A stretch of DNA of 64,000 nucleotides from Dethiobacter alkaliphilus AHT 1 (GTDB lineage Bacteria > Bacillota > Dethiobacteria > Dethiobacterales > Dethiobacteraceae): assembly GCF_000174415.1 (NCBI RefSeq), contig NZ_ACJM01000002.1, positions 124,001-188,000 of the forward strand. Direction: 5' to 3'. The first letter of the stretch is position 1. Each line of letters starts with the position of its first letter. The notes under the pieces were generated by a model. The model made no database searches and was not told where the DNA came from. It saw nothing but the letters and a program-made list of their open reading frames with translations. Made by a program: the position numbers and the translations under genes. Below, one piece after another: positions 33,045 through 42,024 of the stretch.

Positions 33045-34145
33045 TTAATTAGCTGCTGGTCCTTCTTTATTAATCCATTCCTCAAGTCCGGAAACGATAT
33101 CTTTGGCCTTGGGGGGACACCCTTTGATATTAACTTCAAAGTTACGGGAACATTCACCCACTCCGATGGTGCCGGAAAGTTTTTTACAGCCCTGGCCGAT
33201 ATGGACCTTAAAGCCCTTTTTTAATTTCCCCTTTTCCTGTAATCTCATCAAAGCATGGATCAGGCTACCGTAACAGGCGGAGCAGGCCTGGTCCTCTTCA
33301 ATCCAGCGCGCCAGATTATCCACTTCGTTGCTGGCCAGAAGTGATTCGGGGGCTCTGGCTTCTTTTTTGTTATTAAGCTCCACAATTCTGCCGGTGAGCA
33401 AAGTACTGCCGATTCCCAGTTCTTCTGCCATCCTGATATAGGGGACATCTTCGATTTCATAGCCAATCAACTCTGCAGCGTAGGTGTCAATCAGGACCGG
33501 ATCACGACTGGCTAAGGACCGGTTCATGCGGACCGGAGTCCCCCCTTCTTCGTAGGTCAGATCCCCGATGATTCCATCTACCACAGCTATGTTGGCTCGT
33601 AACACTTTGTTCAAAGCAGCAATGGGTTTATGCAGGCCCAGGGTATGAAAGCGTCTTTTTTCTTTGTCCGGCACACATCCTTTTAGATTCTTAAGTGCAC
33701 AGGTTAACCTGGTCTGGCAATGGGCTTTTAATACCGGCATATTAATCAGATAATCCACTTCCAGTGCTTTTTTGCACACGTAGATTTCGGTTCCGTCAAC
33801 TTCAAAAGGAACACCATCGTCCTTTTTAAGATCCACCAGGGGAACACCCAATTCACGGTAGCCGCATACATCAAATGCCTTCTCTGTGGAATCACCCACC
33901 CAGGCGCTTTCCAGGATAATAATATTGCAAAAGCCGTGCTGCTGCAGATATTTTATTACTCCGCGGACCAGGTTTGGATCGGTTGTGGCTCCCCACTCTG
34001 CCGGCTGTGAAACTACCAAATTCGGTTTAATTCCGATAAGGGGATTTTCCATACCTGCCAGTTCACCGGCCACATCCATTGTTTCAAGTAAAGTAAAGGC
34101 CATCTGTTCTGCTTCTGCACCGTACATAACATATAACTTTTCCAC
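33045..34145 (-). CDS. DUF362 protein
   Basis: 366 residues from a GTG at 34145 (GGAGGTAAATAA upstream). DUF362 is recognisable by GIKPNLVVSQPAEWGATTDP, INMPVLKAHCQTRLTCALKNLKGC and IAVVDGIIGDLTYEEGG. The C-terminus has further cysteines (CSACYG, GQGCKK, VGECSR, IKGCPP), which may bind an iron-sulfur cluster. DUF362 proteins are common in anaerobes and often carry or neighbour ferredoxin domains; their reaction is not established. Single gene. Confidence 0.85.
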   Translation of the reverse strand: MEKLYVMYGAEAEQMAFTLLETMDVAGELAGMENPLIGIKPNLVVSQPAEWGATTDPNLVRGVIKYLQQHGFCNIIILESAWVGDSTEKAFDVCGYRELGVPLVDLKKDDGVPFEVDGTEIYVCKKALEVDYLINMPVLKAHCQTRLTCALKNLKGCVPDKEKRRFHTLGLHKPIAALNKVLRANIAVVDGIIGDLTYEEGGTPVRMNRSLASRDPVLIDTYAAELIGYEIEDVPYIRMAEELGIGSTLLTGRIVELNNKKEARAPESLLASNEVDNLARWIEEDQACSACYGSLIHALMRLQEKGKLKKGFKVHIGQGCKKLSGTIGVGECSRNFEVNIKGCPPKAKDIVSGLEEWINKEGPAAN

Positions 34146-34183
34146 TTATTTACCTCCAGACGCATTCAAGTAAGCTATCTATA

Positions 34184-34570
34184 CTAGTTTGACGTCTGCA
34201 GCAGCGCTTCCTCCACCGCTTTTAGAATAACGGTACTGCTCAGTGTTGCTCCGGAAATACTGTCCACTGAAAGCGACTGGGCAGCAATCACATCGTCTAC
34301 AATAACCTCTGCGTCTGAGCCGCGACCATTTTCATGCTCCAGAATATCGATGGCTGTAATCCTGCCGTCTGAAACATCCACACTAACCTCAACTTTAATC
34401 CCGGTAGTATCCTGGCGCCCGGTATAAATACCGTCTGCCAATTCAGTCAAGGAAACATCATAAACTTCCATTTGCTGAATTTCCCTGATTCCCTGCCAAA
34501 CTGAGAAACCGATAGATAAGGGAAACAATAAAACCAGTGCCATCACTATCATCCACCATTTAATACGCAT
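34184..34570 (-). CDS. FMN-binding domain protein (RnfG/NqrC-type), membrane anchored
   Basis: 128 residues from the ATG at 34570 (GAGAGG upstream); an ATG at 34591 that overlaps the TetR stop as ATGA is the alternative. One N-terminal membrane helix (WWMIVMALVLLFPLSIGF), then an FMN-binding domain with SGATLSS, where threonine is flavinylated in RnfG/NqrC relatives. It probably carries covalent FMN outside the membrane and passes electrons. It is the third gene of the flavodoxin - TetR - FMN-binding operon. Confidence 0.82.
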   Translation of the reverse strand: MRIKWWMIVMALVLLFPLSIGFSVWQGIREIQQMEVYDVSLTELADGIYTGRQDTTGIKVEVSVDVSDGRITAIDILEHENGRGSDAEVIVDDVIAAQSLSVDSISGATLSSTVILKAVEEALLQTSN

Positions 34571-34587
34571 ACTTATCATCCTCTCAC

Positions 34588-35178
34588 TCATTTATGAATT
34601 AAATAATCTATTGTCTGCTCCATCCTGCCTATTAGTTCGTTTTCTTTTACCTGCATCCGCTCCGAAAAATAGAACAGCAGCAGTCCGTGTACAAAAGTGG
34701 TAATCAATCCCCCCACAACGGGAGCATCTTCCAGCTGCAGCAAACCTTCTTTTGCGCATTGGGCCAAAGCTTCAATCTGTTTTTGGGCCAATACCGGTGC
34801 AGACATTTTTTCTGCCACCTTGGCAGGCGGTTCCCCCAGCTTAGCAAAAAAAGTGAAACGGTAGATCGTAGGGTTTTCCAGAAAATAATTTATATATGCC
34901 CGGTATCCTTCTTTTAGTGCTTCCACCCCGTCATGGGGATGTCTTTGCCCTGCATTCTCCAGCAGTTCTATAATCTCATCTAAGAAATCCGCTGCCACAT
35001 ACCAGAGCAATTCATTTAAATCGGTAAAGTAATTATACATGGTGGTGTAGGAGTAGCCGGCCAAATCGGCCACCTTTCGCACAGTTACTGCCTCTACCCC
35101 TTCATCCCGGATTATGGTTTTTGCTGCATCTATTAAGTATCGCTCCATACGCCGGCGTTGAATTGCTTTTTTATCCAT
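34588..35178 (-). CDS. TetR-family regulator
   Basis: 196 residues from the ATG at 35178 (AAGGTG upstream). N-terminal helix-turn-helix: AAKTIIRDEGVEAVTVRKVA, then LAGYSYTTMYNYFTDLNELL. The C-terminal ligand-binding bundle is not identifiable by ligand. It lies inside the operon that it probably represses through the palindrome at 35672-35700 upstream of the flavodoxin gene. Confidence 0.9.
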   Translation of the reverse strand: MDKKAIQRRRMERYLIDAAKTIIRDEGVEAVTVRKVADLAGYSYTTMYNYFTDLNELLWYVAADFLDEIIELLENAGQRHPHDGVEALKEGYRAYINYFLENPTIYRFTFFAKLGEPPAKVAEKMSAPVLAQKQIEALAQCAKEGLLQLEDAPVVGGLITTFVHGLLLFYFSERMQVKENELIGRMEQTIDYLIHK

Positions 35179-35188
35179 AAGAAACACC

Positions 35189-35659
35189 TTACCTTATGGC
35201 GTCTGCCATTTTTTCTATGTTCCCCGTTTCAATGTTTTCCTGATTATTATTTACTTTTCCGATAACCTGGATTATCTTGCGCTCAAAAAAGTTCAGCTTC
35301 TTAAAATCATAAGCATACCCAAAATGTTCCGTAGCCAGTGCATGTTTTCTCAGAGATTCTGGGAAAGCCGTGTTCATCTGGGTTTCCATCTGTTCCAGAT
35401 TACCCCCTACCAGAAACAATCCTACCCTTTTTTGCTGTAGTGCATCCAGTTGGCTTTGGATAAAGGCTGCCACCGGCTTTTTTATCTGTCCCGCATAAAC
35501 CGGACTACCTATCACCACCGCAGAAAATCCTTCCAGATCCGGAGACTGCTCCTTCTCAAGATTCACCGCCACCGCTTCACCGGACATCTTTTCTTTGAGA
35601 ATACCAACACATTTTTCTGTACAACCGTGTTTTGACCCATACACTATTAGGGTCTTCAT
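35189..35659 (-). CDS. Flavodoxin-domain protein
   Basis: 156 residues. FMN loop LIVYGSKHGCTEKCV (flavodoxin pattern with KHG, as in HemG-like Flavodoxin_5 proteins) and GSPVYAGQIKKPVAAFI. It may act as a one- or two-electron carrier or as an oxidase of the HemG type. First gene of a three-gene operon with TetR and an FMN-binding membrane protein, gaps 10 bases and an overlap. Start ATG with GAGGTGAG. Confidence 0.85.
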   Translation of the reverse strand: MKTLIVYGSKHGCTEKCVGILKEKMSGEAVAVNLEKEQSPDLEGFSAVVIGSPVYAGQIKKPVAAFIQSQLDALQQKRVGLFLVGGNLEQMETQMNTAFPESLRKHALATEHFGYAYDFKKLNFFERKIIQVIGKVNNNQENIETGNIEKMADAIR

Positions 35660-35671
35660 AAACTCACCTCA

Positions 35672-35700
35672 TAACATAGTTAATTTTATTAACAATGTTA
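35672..35700 (-). promoter_or_regulatory. Palindromic operator for the TetR regulator
   Basis: TAACATAGTTAA and TTAACAATGTTA are inverted repeats (one mismatch) around TTTTA, immediately before the flavodoxin ribosome binding site. It fits autoregulation by the operon's TetR protein. TTGTTAATTATAGCAACA just upstream may add a second half-site. Confidence 0.65.
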
Positions 35701-35767
35701 ATATAGCATATTATTGTTAATTATAGCAACATATTTTTTCTGTTTTCCCTACGCTGTTTTAAAAAAT

Positions 35768-35797
35768 AGAATCCCGCATTTTTCAAAGCGGGATTCT
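35768..35797. other. Hairpin between divergent genes
   Basis: AGAATCCCGC and GCGGGATTCT form a 10-base stem. Both neighbouring genes point away from it, so it ends no visible gene; it may terminate an unseen short transcript or belong to a leader of pcm. Confidence 0.4.
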
Positions 35798-35898
35798 AAT
35801 ACAGACATGTTTTTTTAATATTTTTGTAATTAAGAAACGGCAGGACACTCTAAAAGTATAACGAAAGTCCATCTAAAGCGCTAAGTAGGTGAGAAAAT

Positions 35899-36537
35899 AT
35901 GTATAATCAAAAAATGGAACAAATGATTACCACTCAGCTTATGGCTCGCGGGATCCGCGATGAAAGGGTGCTGAACGCTATGCGTAAAGTGCCGCGCCAT
36001 GAGTTTGTGGTGGCGGGTAAAGAAGAATATGCCTATGCAGATGCCGCTTTGCCTGTGGGGCATGGGCAAACAATTTCTCAGCCCTTTATGGTGGCGCTTA
36101 TGACCCAGGCGTTGCAGTTGCAGGGAAATGAGAAAGTACTGGAAATCGGCACCGGTACCGGATATCAGACTGCTATTTTGGCCGAGCTTGCCAAAACAGT
36201 ATATACCGTGGAAAAGGTAAGCCAACTCTCACAAGAAGCGCAGGTGAGATTGGAGCAGTTGGGCTATGACAATGTTCGGTTTCTTATCGGTGACGGGACA
36301 AAAGGCTGGCCTGATAATGCTCCCTATGACGCCATAATTGTCACCGCCGGCGGGCCCCTGGTACCTCCTTCTTTATACGACCAACTGGCCATGGGCGGCA
36401 GGATGGTTATCCCTGCCGGTGAGCGCAAATTTCAGGATCTGCTTTTAGTCTCCAAAACAGAAGACGGCAAAGAGGTTATCAATCTTGGTAAATGCGGATT
36501 TGTGCCGCTGTTGGGTGAAGAAGGCTGGGAAGACTAA
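35899..36537 (+). CDS. pcm: Protein-L-isoaspartate O-methyltransferase
   Basis: 212 residues. It repairs isoaspartate in ageing proteins by SAM-dependent methylation. Motifs: MRKVPRHEFV, AYADAALPVGHGQTISQP, and SAM motif I VLEIGTGTGYQTAILAEL, then ITAGGPLVPPSL near the C-terminus (here VTAGGPLVPP). Start ATG with AGGTGAG. It is convergent with the aminotransferase gene, and the two stop codons overlap tail to tail by 4 bases, with no terminator between. Confidence 0.93.
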   Translation: MYNQKMEQMITTQLMARGIRDERVLNAMRKVPRHEFVVAGKEEYAYADAALPVGHGQTISQPFMVALMTQALQLQGNEKVLEIGTGTGYQTAILAELAKTVYTVEKVSQLSQEAQVRLEQLGYDNVRFLIGDGTKGWPDNAPYDAIIVTAGGPLVPPSLYDQLAMGGRMVIPAGERKFQDLLLVSKTEDGKEVINLGKCGFVPLLGEEGWED

Positions 36538-37733
36538 ACCGGATTTGTCTCTTGGTTTAATACCGCGGCTACCCGTTTTAATCCCTCACGCAAAACAGAC
36601 CTGGGGCAGGCTATGTTAAAGCGCATAAAGCCCATCCCCTCACTGCCAAACACCGTACCGCTCTGGGGCAGCACCTGCGCCTGGCAAACAAGCTTTTTGT
36701 ACAGCGCTTCATGGGTATAGCCGTAAGAACTGAAATCTACCCAGGCCAGATATGTACCTTCCGGAGGCGAAAAGCGGGCTTTGGGCAGGTGCTCCGCCAG
36801 ATAAGACTGCATAAATGAGATGTTTTCATCCAGATAATCCAGCACCTGCTCCAGCCATTCTTCTCCCTGGCTGTATGCAGCCTGAGTGGCAGCGATGGAA
36901 AGCGGTGTGGGCCCCATGATCGCTAGGCGGCCTTTGACATATAGTGCCCATGCCTCCCTCAGCTCATCATCGCGAATAATAATATTGGAAAACTGCATGC
37001 CGGCCAGGTTGAAGGTTTTACTGGGTGCCGTGGTGGTGATGATACGGTGCTGCTCCCGGGGAAACAGGGTTTCCAGGGGAGTATGCCTGATACCGCGCCG
37101 CAGCAGGTCGCAGTGGATTTCATCGGAGATGATAAAAACGTTGTTTTGCAGGCAGATTTTACCCAACCGCAATAATTCGTCCTTTTGCCAGACCCGGCCA
37201 ACCGGATTATGGGGACTGCAAAGAATCATTACCTTTGTATCAGGATTTTGCGCCTTTTTTTCCAAATCCGCATAATCTATGCGATAATCACCGTCCTGAT
37301 TGATTAACGGATTGTTGACCACAACTCTGCTTCGGCTCTCAATTATGTTGGTAAAGGGGTGGTAGACAGGCCTTTGAATGATAACCCCTTCCCCTGGCTT
37401 GGTCAATAAGTCCAAAATAAAACCTATTGCCGGAACCACACCGGGGCTGTAAGCAAGATGGGCAGGATCCACATTCCAATTAAACCGGTTTTGATACCAG
37501 CCGCAGACCGCCTGGAAGAACTCTGGGGTGTCATGGGAGCTGTAGCCAAATACCTTTTGCTCCGTTCTGTTATGTAGGGCCGTGAGAATGGGCTCGGCGC
37601 AGGGAAAATCCATATCCGCCACCCAGAATGGCAATGTGTCGGCAGTAACCTCAGACTCCATGACCTGCATGAATTCCCATTTCACACTGTTTGTGTGGGT
37701 GCGGTCTATAATTTTATCAAAATCATAGTGCAT
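36534..37733 (-). CDS. MalY/PatB-type PLP-dependent aminotransferase or cystathionine beta-lyase
   Basis: 399 residues from the ATG at 37733 (AAGGAGAG upstream). Fold type I PLP enzyme. MalY/PatB character: MHYDFDKIIDRTHTNSVKW start, LPFWVADMDFPCAEPI, ILCSPHNPVGRVW, SDEIHCDLL, and the PLP lysine in TTAPSKTFNLAGMQ. MalY and PatB cleave cystathionine or cysteine-S conjugates; some relatives only transaminate. Single gene. Confidence 0.9.
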   Translation of the reverse strand: MHYDFDKIIDRTHTNSVKWEFMQVMESEVTADTLPFWVADMDFPCAEPILTALHNRTEQKVFGYSSHDTPEFFQAVCGWYQNRFNWNVDPAHLAYSPGVVPAIGFILDLLTKPGEGVIIQRPVYHPFTNIIESRSRVVVNNPLINQDGDYRIDYADLEKKAQNPDTKVMILCSPHNPVGRVWQKDELLRLGKICLQNNVFIISDEIHCDLLRRGIRHTPLETLFPREQHRIITTTAPSKTFNLAGMQFSNIIIRDDELREAWALYVKGRLAIMGPTPLSIAATQAAYSQGEEWLEQVLDYLDENISFMQSYLAEHLPKARFSPPEGTYLAWVDFSSYGYTHEALYKKLVCQAQVLPQSGTVFGSEGMGFMRFNIACPRSVLREGLKRVAAVLNQETNPV

Positions 37734-37784
37734 ATACCGCTCTCTCCTTTTAAAAGCTAACATAACCTGTTTTTAATATTGTAT

Positions 37785-37825
37785 AACAGATTACGGCGCC
37801 CTAAAAGCCGGCGCCGTAATCTGTT
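37785..37825. terminator. Terminator after sdhB
   Basis: AACAGATTACGGCGCC and GGCGCCGTAATCTGTT form a perfect 16-base stem. Confidence 0.8.
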
Positions 37826-37829
37826 ATTT

Positions 37830-38558
37830 TTATTTCATTCCCAGCAGCTTACCTGCCATTAACTTTTTACGGCTTTCAACTATACCATGAGTGGGCGGCA
37901 CATCTTTGGGGCAGACATCAACACATTTAAAAACCGTATCACACCCCCACAGACCGTCCTGTGAATCCACCCGCAGCAGGCGTTCAAAACGTCCTCCCTC
38001 CCGGGAATCGGCATAGAAACGATAATTTTTGGCCAGGGCTGCCGGTCCCAGAAAGTTTTTGGTTGCAGAGCGTGGGGGCACTGGGCACACTCCATAACAA
38101 GACGCACACAAAATACAGTTTGCATAAGGATCCAGCTTGACACGCAGTTTTTCTTCCATATGTCTTTCTGTCTCCGGAGGATCGTCTTTAGGTTCAAGCC
38201 AGGGCTTAATATGCTGATATTTATTCCAAAACTCCGTCATATCCACAACCAGGTCTGTAATAACCGGCAGGTTTGGCAGAGGCTCGATTTTGATGTTGGC
38301 AGAATTCAAATAACCAATCTGGGTGCGGCAGGCCAAACTTATTTCATTATTTATCAGCATGGCACAGGCACCGCAGACCGCGCCACGGCAGGAATACCGG
38401 AAAGAAAGGGTTGGGTCCTGGTTTTCCTGGATAGAAATTAACGCCTCCAATACCGTAAGGCCGGGAGTCACCTGGACCGTATAGCTCTCATAGGCTGCTG
38501 AGTCTGGTTCTCCGGCGGGTTGGCGGCGAATGACAACGGCAACTTCTTTAAGCTCCAT
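37830..38558 (-). CDS. sdhB: Succinate dehydrogenase/fumarate reductase iron-sulfur subunit
   Basis: 242 residues. Three cluster motifs are visible: 2Fe-2S YSCRGAVCGACAM with a later C in LACRTQ, 4Fe-4S CILCASCYGVCP, and 3Fe-4S CDTVFKCVDVCPKD. It carries electrons between the flavoprotein and the membrane quinone site. Last gene of sdhCAB; one base separates it from sdhA. Confidence 0.93.
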   Translation of the reverse strand: MELKEVAVVIRRQPAGEPDSAAYESYTVQVTPGLTVLEALISIQENQDPTLSFRYSCRGAVCGACAMLINNEISLACRTQIGYLNSANIKIEPLPNLPVITDLVVDMTEFWNKYQHIKPWLEPKDDPPETERHMEEKLRVKLDPYANCILCASCYGVCPVPPRSATKNFLGPAALAKNYRFYADSREGGRFERLLRVDSQDGLWGCDTVFKCVDVCPKDVPPTHGIVESRKKLMAGKLLGMK

Positions 38559-38559
38559 A

Positions 38560-40260
38560 TTAATACTTCCTTTCCTGGGGTGTGAATTTGGTAATGGTTA
38601 CTTCTTTGTCGGAAAGCTTCGGCCCCTCTTTTGTATAATCGGCCATGGTGTGTACAAGCCACTTTTCATCATCCCGTTTGGGAAAATCAAGCCGGGAATG
38701 GGAACCACGGCTTTCGTTTCTCCCAAGTGCCCCCAAAGCCACAGTTTCTGCTAAATTAAGCATTCCTTCCAACTCCAGGGCATTGATAAGTTCCAGATTA
38801 TATTGCCGACAACTGTTCTTAATTTTTACAGAAGGGTAGCGTCGGCGTAAGTCGGCCAAAATTTCCACCGCTTCTTTTAGCTCATTTTCCTGGCGGAATA
38901 TGCCCACCTTTTCGGTAAGAGTCTGCTTCATTTTATCCCGCAGCTCCCTGTAATCTTCGCTGCCTTCTCCTGTCAAGAAGTTCTTTAGCCTTGATTCCTC
39001 TTTCTCCCACAGGCCTTCCACAACTTTTCTGTCCGGACGGGGCTTTTCTTTGCTAAGATAATTAATTGCTTCACGGCCCGCCCTTTTGCCAAATACCAGG
39101 GTATCCAAAAGGGAATTCCCACCCAGTCGGTTTGCACCATGGACACTGACACAGGCTGCCTCCCCTGCCGCCAGCAGACCCTTCACCCGGGTATGTCCGT
39201 CCACGTTTGTGGCGATGCCCCCCATGGTGTAGTGCTGCCCGGGTTGAATGGGAATGGGCTCATGTATGGGGTCCACCCCGGCAAAATCCATGGCTAAGAT
39301 GCGAATACCGGGAAGCAGTTCCATTATTTTCTCTTTACCCAAATGAGTTAAATCCAGATGAACATAATCACCGGGGAAACCGCGGCCCTCATCTATTTCG
39401 GTCTGGATAGAGCGGGCCACAATATCCCGGGGGCCCAGTTCCATGGCTTGAGGAGTGTACTTTTTCATAAAGCGCTCTCCGTTTTTGTTTAACAGATAGC
39501 CGCCTTCCCCCCTTGCCGCTTCGGATATAAGAATATTGGTCCCATATAAACTGGTGGGATGGAACTGAATAAACTCCATGTCTTCCAGTTGTGCACCTGC
39601 TCTGTACGCGGTGGCTGTACCACTGCCGGTATTTATCAGTGCATTGGTGGAATTGCTGTAAATCTGCCCCGCACCACCGGTGGCCACAATTACCACCGGA
39701 GCAGCATAGACTTCCAATTCACCGGTAATCATATTTAAAGCCACCAAACCATGGCATAGGTTATTATCGGTGGCAATATTGGTTACCAACCGCTCTTCAT
39801 AAACATTAATCTGATGTTTTACCGATTGCTCGTAAAGAGTATGTAGTAAATGATGGCCGGTTCTGTCTGCTGCGTAACACGTTCTTGGAAAACCGGCTCC
39901 GCCAAAGGGGCGCTGGGCAATCTTTCCGTCGGGAAGGCGGCTAAACAAAGTCCCCCAATGTTCCATTTCATAGACACAGGCCGGAGCATCTTGTGCCATA
40001 ATCATTGCCGCATCCTGATCAGCTAAATAATCACTGCCTTTAATGGTATCAAAGGCATGTTTTTCCCAGCTATCGTCTTTTCCCTCGGCATGATTCTTGA
40101 GAGATGCGTTAATACCTCCCTGAGCAGATATAGAGTGAGAACGGACAGGGTGCACCCTGCTAATCACCGCAACATCATGTTTTTCAGCAGCCTCTCTTGC
40201 GGCCCTCAACCCGGCAAGGCCGGATCCCACCACAAGTACCTCGTGTTCATAAACCTGCAT
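38560..40260 (-). CDS. sdhA: Succinate dehydrogenase/fumarate reductase flavoprotein subunit
   Basis: 566 residues. FAD-binding VVGSGLAGLRAAREA, the FAD-linking histidine in RSHSISAQGGINAS, GGAGQIYSNSTNALINTGSGTA, and active-site arginine region HGANRLGGNSLLDTLVFG. It oxidises succinate or reduces fumarate. The direction in this organism cannot be told from sequence; in an anaerobe fumarate reduction is possible. Confidence 0.95.
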   Translation of the reverse strand: MQVYEHEVLVVGSGLAGLRAAREAAEKHDVAVISRVHPVRSHSISAQGGINASLKNHAEGKDDSWEKHAFDTIKGSDYLADQDAAMIMAQDAPACVYEMEHWGTLFSRLPDGKIAQRPFGGAGFPRTCYAADRTGHHLLHTLYEQSVKHQINVYEERLVTNIATDNNLCHGLVALNMITGELEVYAAPVVIVATGGAGQIYSNSTNALINTGSGTATAYRAGAQLEDMEFIQFHPTSLYGTNILISEAARGEGGYLLNKNGERFMKKYTPQAMELGPRDIVARSIQTEIDEGRGFPGDYVHLDLTHLGKEKIMELLPGIRILAMDFAGVDPIHEPIPIQPGQHYTMGGIATNVDGHTRVKGLLAAGEAACVSVHGANRLGGNSLLDTLVFGKRAGREAINYLSKEKPRPDRKVVEGLWEKEESRLKNFLTGEGSEDYRELRDKMKQTLTEKVGIFRQENELKEAVEILADLRRRYPSVKIKNSCRQYNLELINALELEGMLNLAETVALGALGRNESRGSHSRLDFPKRDDEKWLVHTMADYTKEGPKLSDKEVTITKFTPQERKY

Positions 40261-40266
40261 CCCAAA

Positions 40267-40569
40267 CTACCTCCAATAAATGTAGTACAGAGCATAGACG
40301 GACAAAAGCAGGGACAGCGCTGTTGCTGCATAAAACAAGACCTTTTCCTGCTTAATCCCTGCATCAATTAACATCACCCGTAATCCGTAAGCAAGATGAA
40401 AAATCACTGTGACAATCAGCAGACCGTCAAGTGTAGCCACGATATGGCTGCTAAGCAGTCCCTCAATGCGGGGAACCTGCCCGGTTAGCGCATAGCCGGA
40501 ATAAATTTTCCAGGGGATTAAAAACATGAGAAAGATTCCTGTAATTCGTTGACTCAACCAGGCAAACAT
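40267..40569 (-). CDS. sdhC: Short cytochrome-b-type membrane anchor of Sdh/Frd
   Basis: 100 residues with three membrane helices. It starts MFAWLSQRITGIFLMF, matching the SxRxTG opening of SdhC, and has HLAYGLRVMLID, where the histidine (H58) normally binds haem b. Usual anchors are one protein of about 200 residues or two of about 110 (SdhC plus SdhD); no second anchor gene is present within the operon or upstream. Either this single 3-helix subunit works as a dimer, or the second anchor is elsewhere. Start ATG with GGAGGTC. Confidence 0.8.
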   Translation of the reverse strand: MFAWLSQRITGIFLMFLIPWKIYSGYALTGQVPRIEGLLSSHIVATLDGLLIVTVIFHLAYGLRVMLIDAGIKQEKVLFYAATALSLLLSVYALYYIYWR

Positions 40570-40808
40570 GGTGACCTCCTTATAAATAATCTTATGATTT
40601 TATCTTAAACCATTTGAGGGGCTCAGTTATTTCATATTTGTTAACTTGTCCTTATAGGGGAATACTGATAGTGTTTATAGTTTAAGCAGCTATAACAAGT
40701 TTTAATTCTTTTGTCACTTTTAAGTAGTAGGCATTGTTATATACTTGATAGTGAGGAAAAGACAGGTTAACCAAAATTATTTTGTACCAGTAAAGGGAGG
40801 TAATTTAA

Positions 40809-41990
40809 ATGAGTTTTAAAATTACAGACAGTGTAACCTGGGTTGGAAAAGTTGATTGGGATTTAAGAAGATTTCACGGGCATGAGTTGTCCACGCACCG
40901 CGGATCTACATATAACTCCTATCTGGTTCGTGACGAAAAAAATGTGCTGATTGATACCGCCTGGACACCCTTTGCCCATGAGTATGTGGATAAACTGGCT
41001 GAAGAAATTGATTTGGATGATATTGATTATATTGTGGCTAACCATTCAGAAGTAGACCATAGCGGTGCTTTGGCTGAGTTAATGAAGCGAATCCCGGATA
41101 CGCCCATCTACTGCTCCCAAAACGGAGCAAAGATGATCAAAGCACAGATGCATCAGGACTGGAACTTCAAAATTGTAAAAACCGGCGATAAGATTGATTT
41201 AGGCTCAAAAGAATTAATCTTTATTGAAGCCCCCATGCTGCATTGGCCGGATAGTATGTTCTGTTACCTGACCGGTGACGCCATTCTTTTCAGTAATGAT
41301 GCTTTTGGCCAGCACTATGCCACAGAGGTTATGTTTAATGATTTGGTGGATAAAGATGAGCTCTATCAGGAAGCTCTCAAATACTATGCCAATATCCTGA
41401 CTCCATTTAGCAGGTTTGTCCCCAAAAAAGTAGCGGAGTTCAATGAGCTGAACCTACCGCTGAACTTAATCTGCCCCAGTCACGGTGTTATTTGGCGCGA
41501 TAATCCCCTGCAAATAGTGGAGCAGTATGCAAAATGGGCCGATAACTATCAGGAAAACCAAGTGGCCATAATTTATGATACCATGTGGAATTCAACTAAA
41601 AAGATGGCAGAGGCCATAGCCGAGGGGCTGCACCAACAAGATGAAACCATGAAAATAAAACTTTTCAACCTGAGCATCTCCGACAAAAATGATGTGGTCA
41701 GTGAAGTGTTTAAATCAAAAGGTATTCTGGTGGGTTCCTCCACTATCAACCGCGGCATACTCTCTGCGGTAGCCGGATTTCTGGAAGAAATCAAGGGCCT
41801 GGGCTTTAAAGATAAAAAAGCAGCGGCCTTTGGTAGCTATGGTTGGAGCGGTGAATCGGTGGGTATAGTTACTGAAAGGTTAAAAGAGTGCGGTTTTACG
41901 GTGGAAAGTGAGGGCCTGAAAGCTCTCTGGAATCCGGATCAGGATATGGTTGCCCAGTGCAGAGATTTTGGTAAAGAGTTTGTAAAATAA
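40809..41990 (+). CDS. A-type flavodiiron protein (FprA/Rubredoxin:oxygen oxidoreductase)
   Basis: 393 residues from the ATG at 40809 (AAAGGGAGG upstream). The N-terminal beta-lactamase-like domain has the diiron ligands NHSEVDHSG, then HWPDSM and SNDAFGQHY. The C-terminal flavodoxin domain starts IIYDTMWNSTKKMAEAI. It reduces O2 to water or NO to N2O without releasing radicals, taking electrons from rubredoxin or a similar carrier. It protects anaerobes against oxygen. Single gene with its own terminator. Confidence 0.94.
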   Translation: MSFKITDSVTWVGKVDWDLRRFHGHELSTHRGSTYNSYLVRDEKNVLIDTAWTPFAHEYVDKLAEEIDLDDIDYIVANHSEVDHSGALAELMKRIPDTPIYCSQNGAKMIKAQMHQDWNFKIVKTGDKIDLGSKELIFIEAPMLHWPDSMFCYLTGDAILFSNDAFGQHYATEVMFNDLVDKDELYQEALKYYANILTPFSRFVPKKVAEFNELNLPLNLICPSHGVIWRDNPLQIVEQYAKWADNYQENQVAIIYDTMWNSTKKMAEAIAEGLHQQDETMKIKLFNLSISDKNDVVSEVFKSKGILVGSSTINRGILSAVAGFLEEIKGLGFKDKKAAAFGSYGWSGESVGIVTERLKECGFTVESEGLKALWNPDQDMVAQCRDFGKEFVK

Positions 41991-41996
41991 TTTGCA

Positions 41997-42024
41997 AAAG
42001 GCTCGCCGGGTGGCGAGCCTTTCT
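41997..42024. terminator. Bidirectional terminator
   Basis: AAAGGCTCGCC/GGCGAGCCTTT perfect stem with GGGT loop between convergent genes. Confidence 0.85.

Noticed and set aside
35768-35797. Hairpin as a terminator of a neighbouring gene
   Set aside because: Both neighbours are transcribed away from it, so no known gene ends there.
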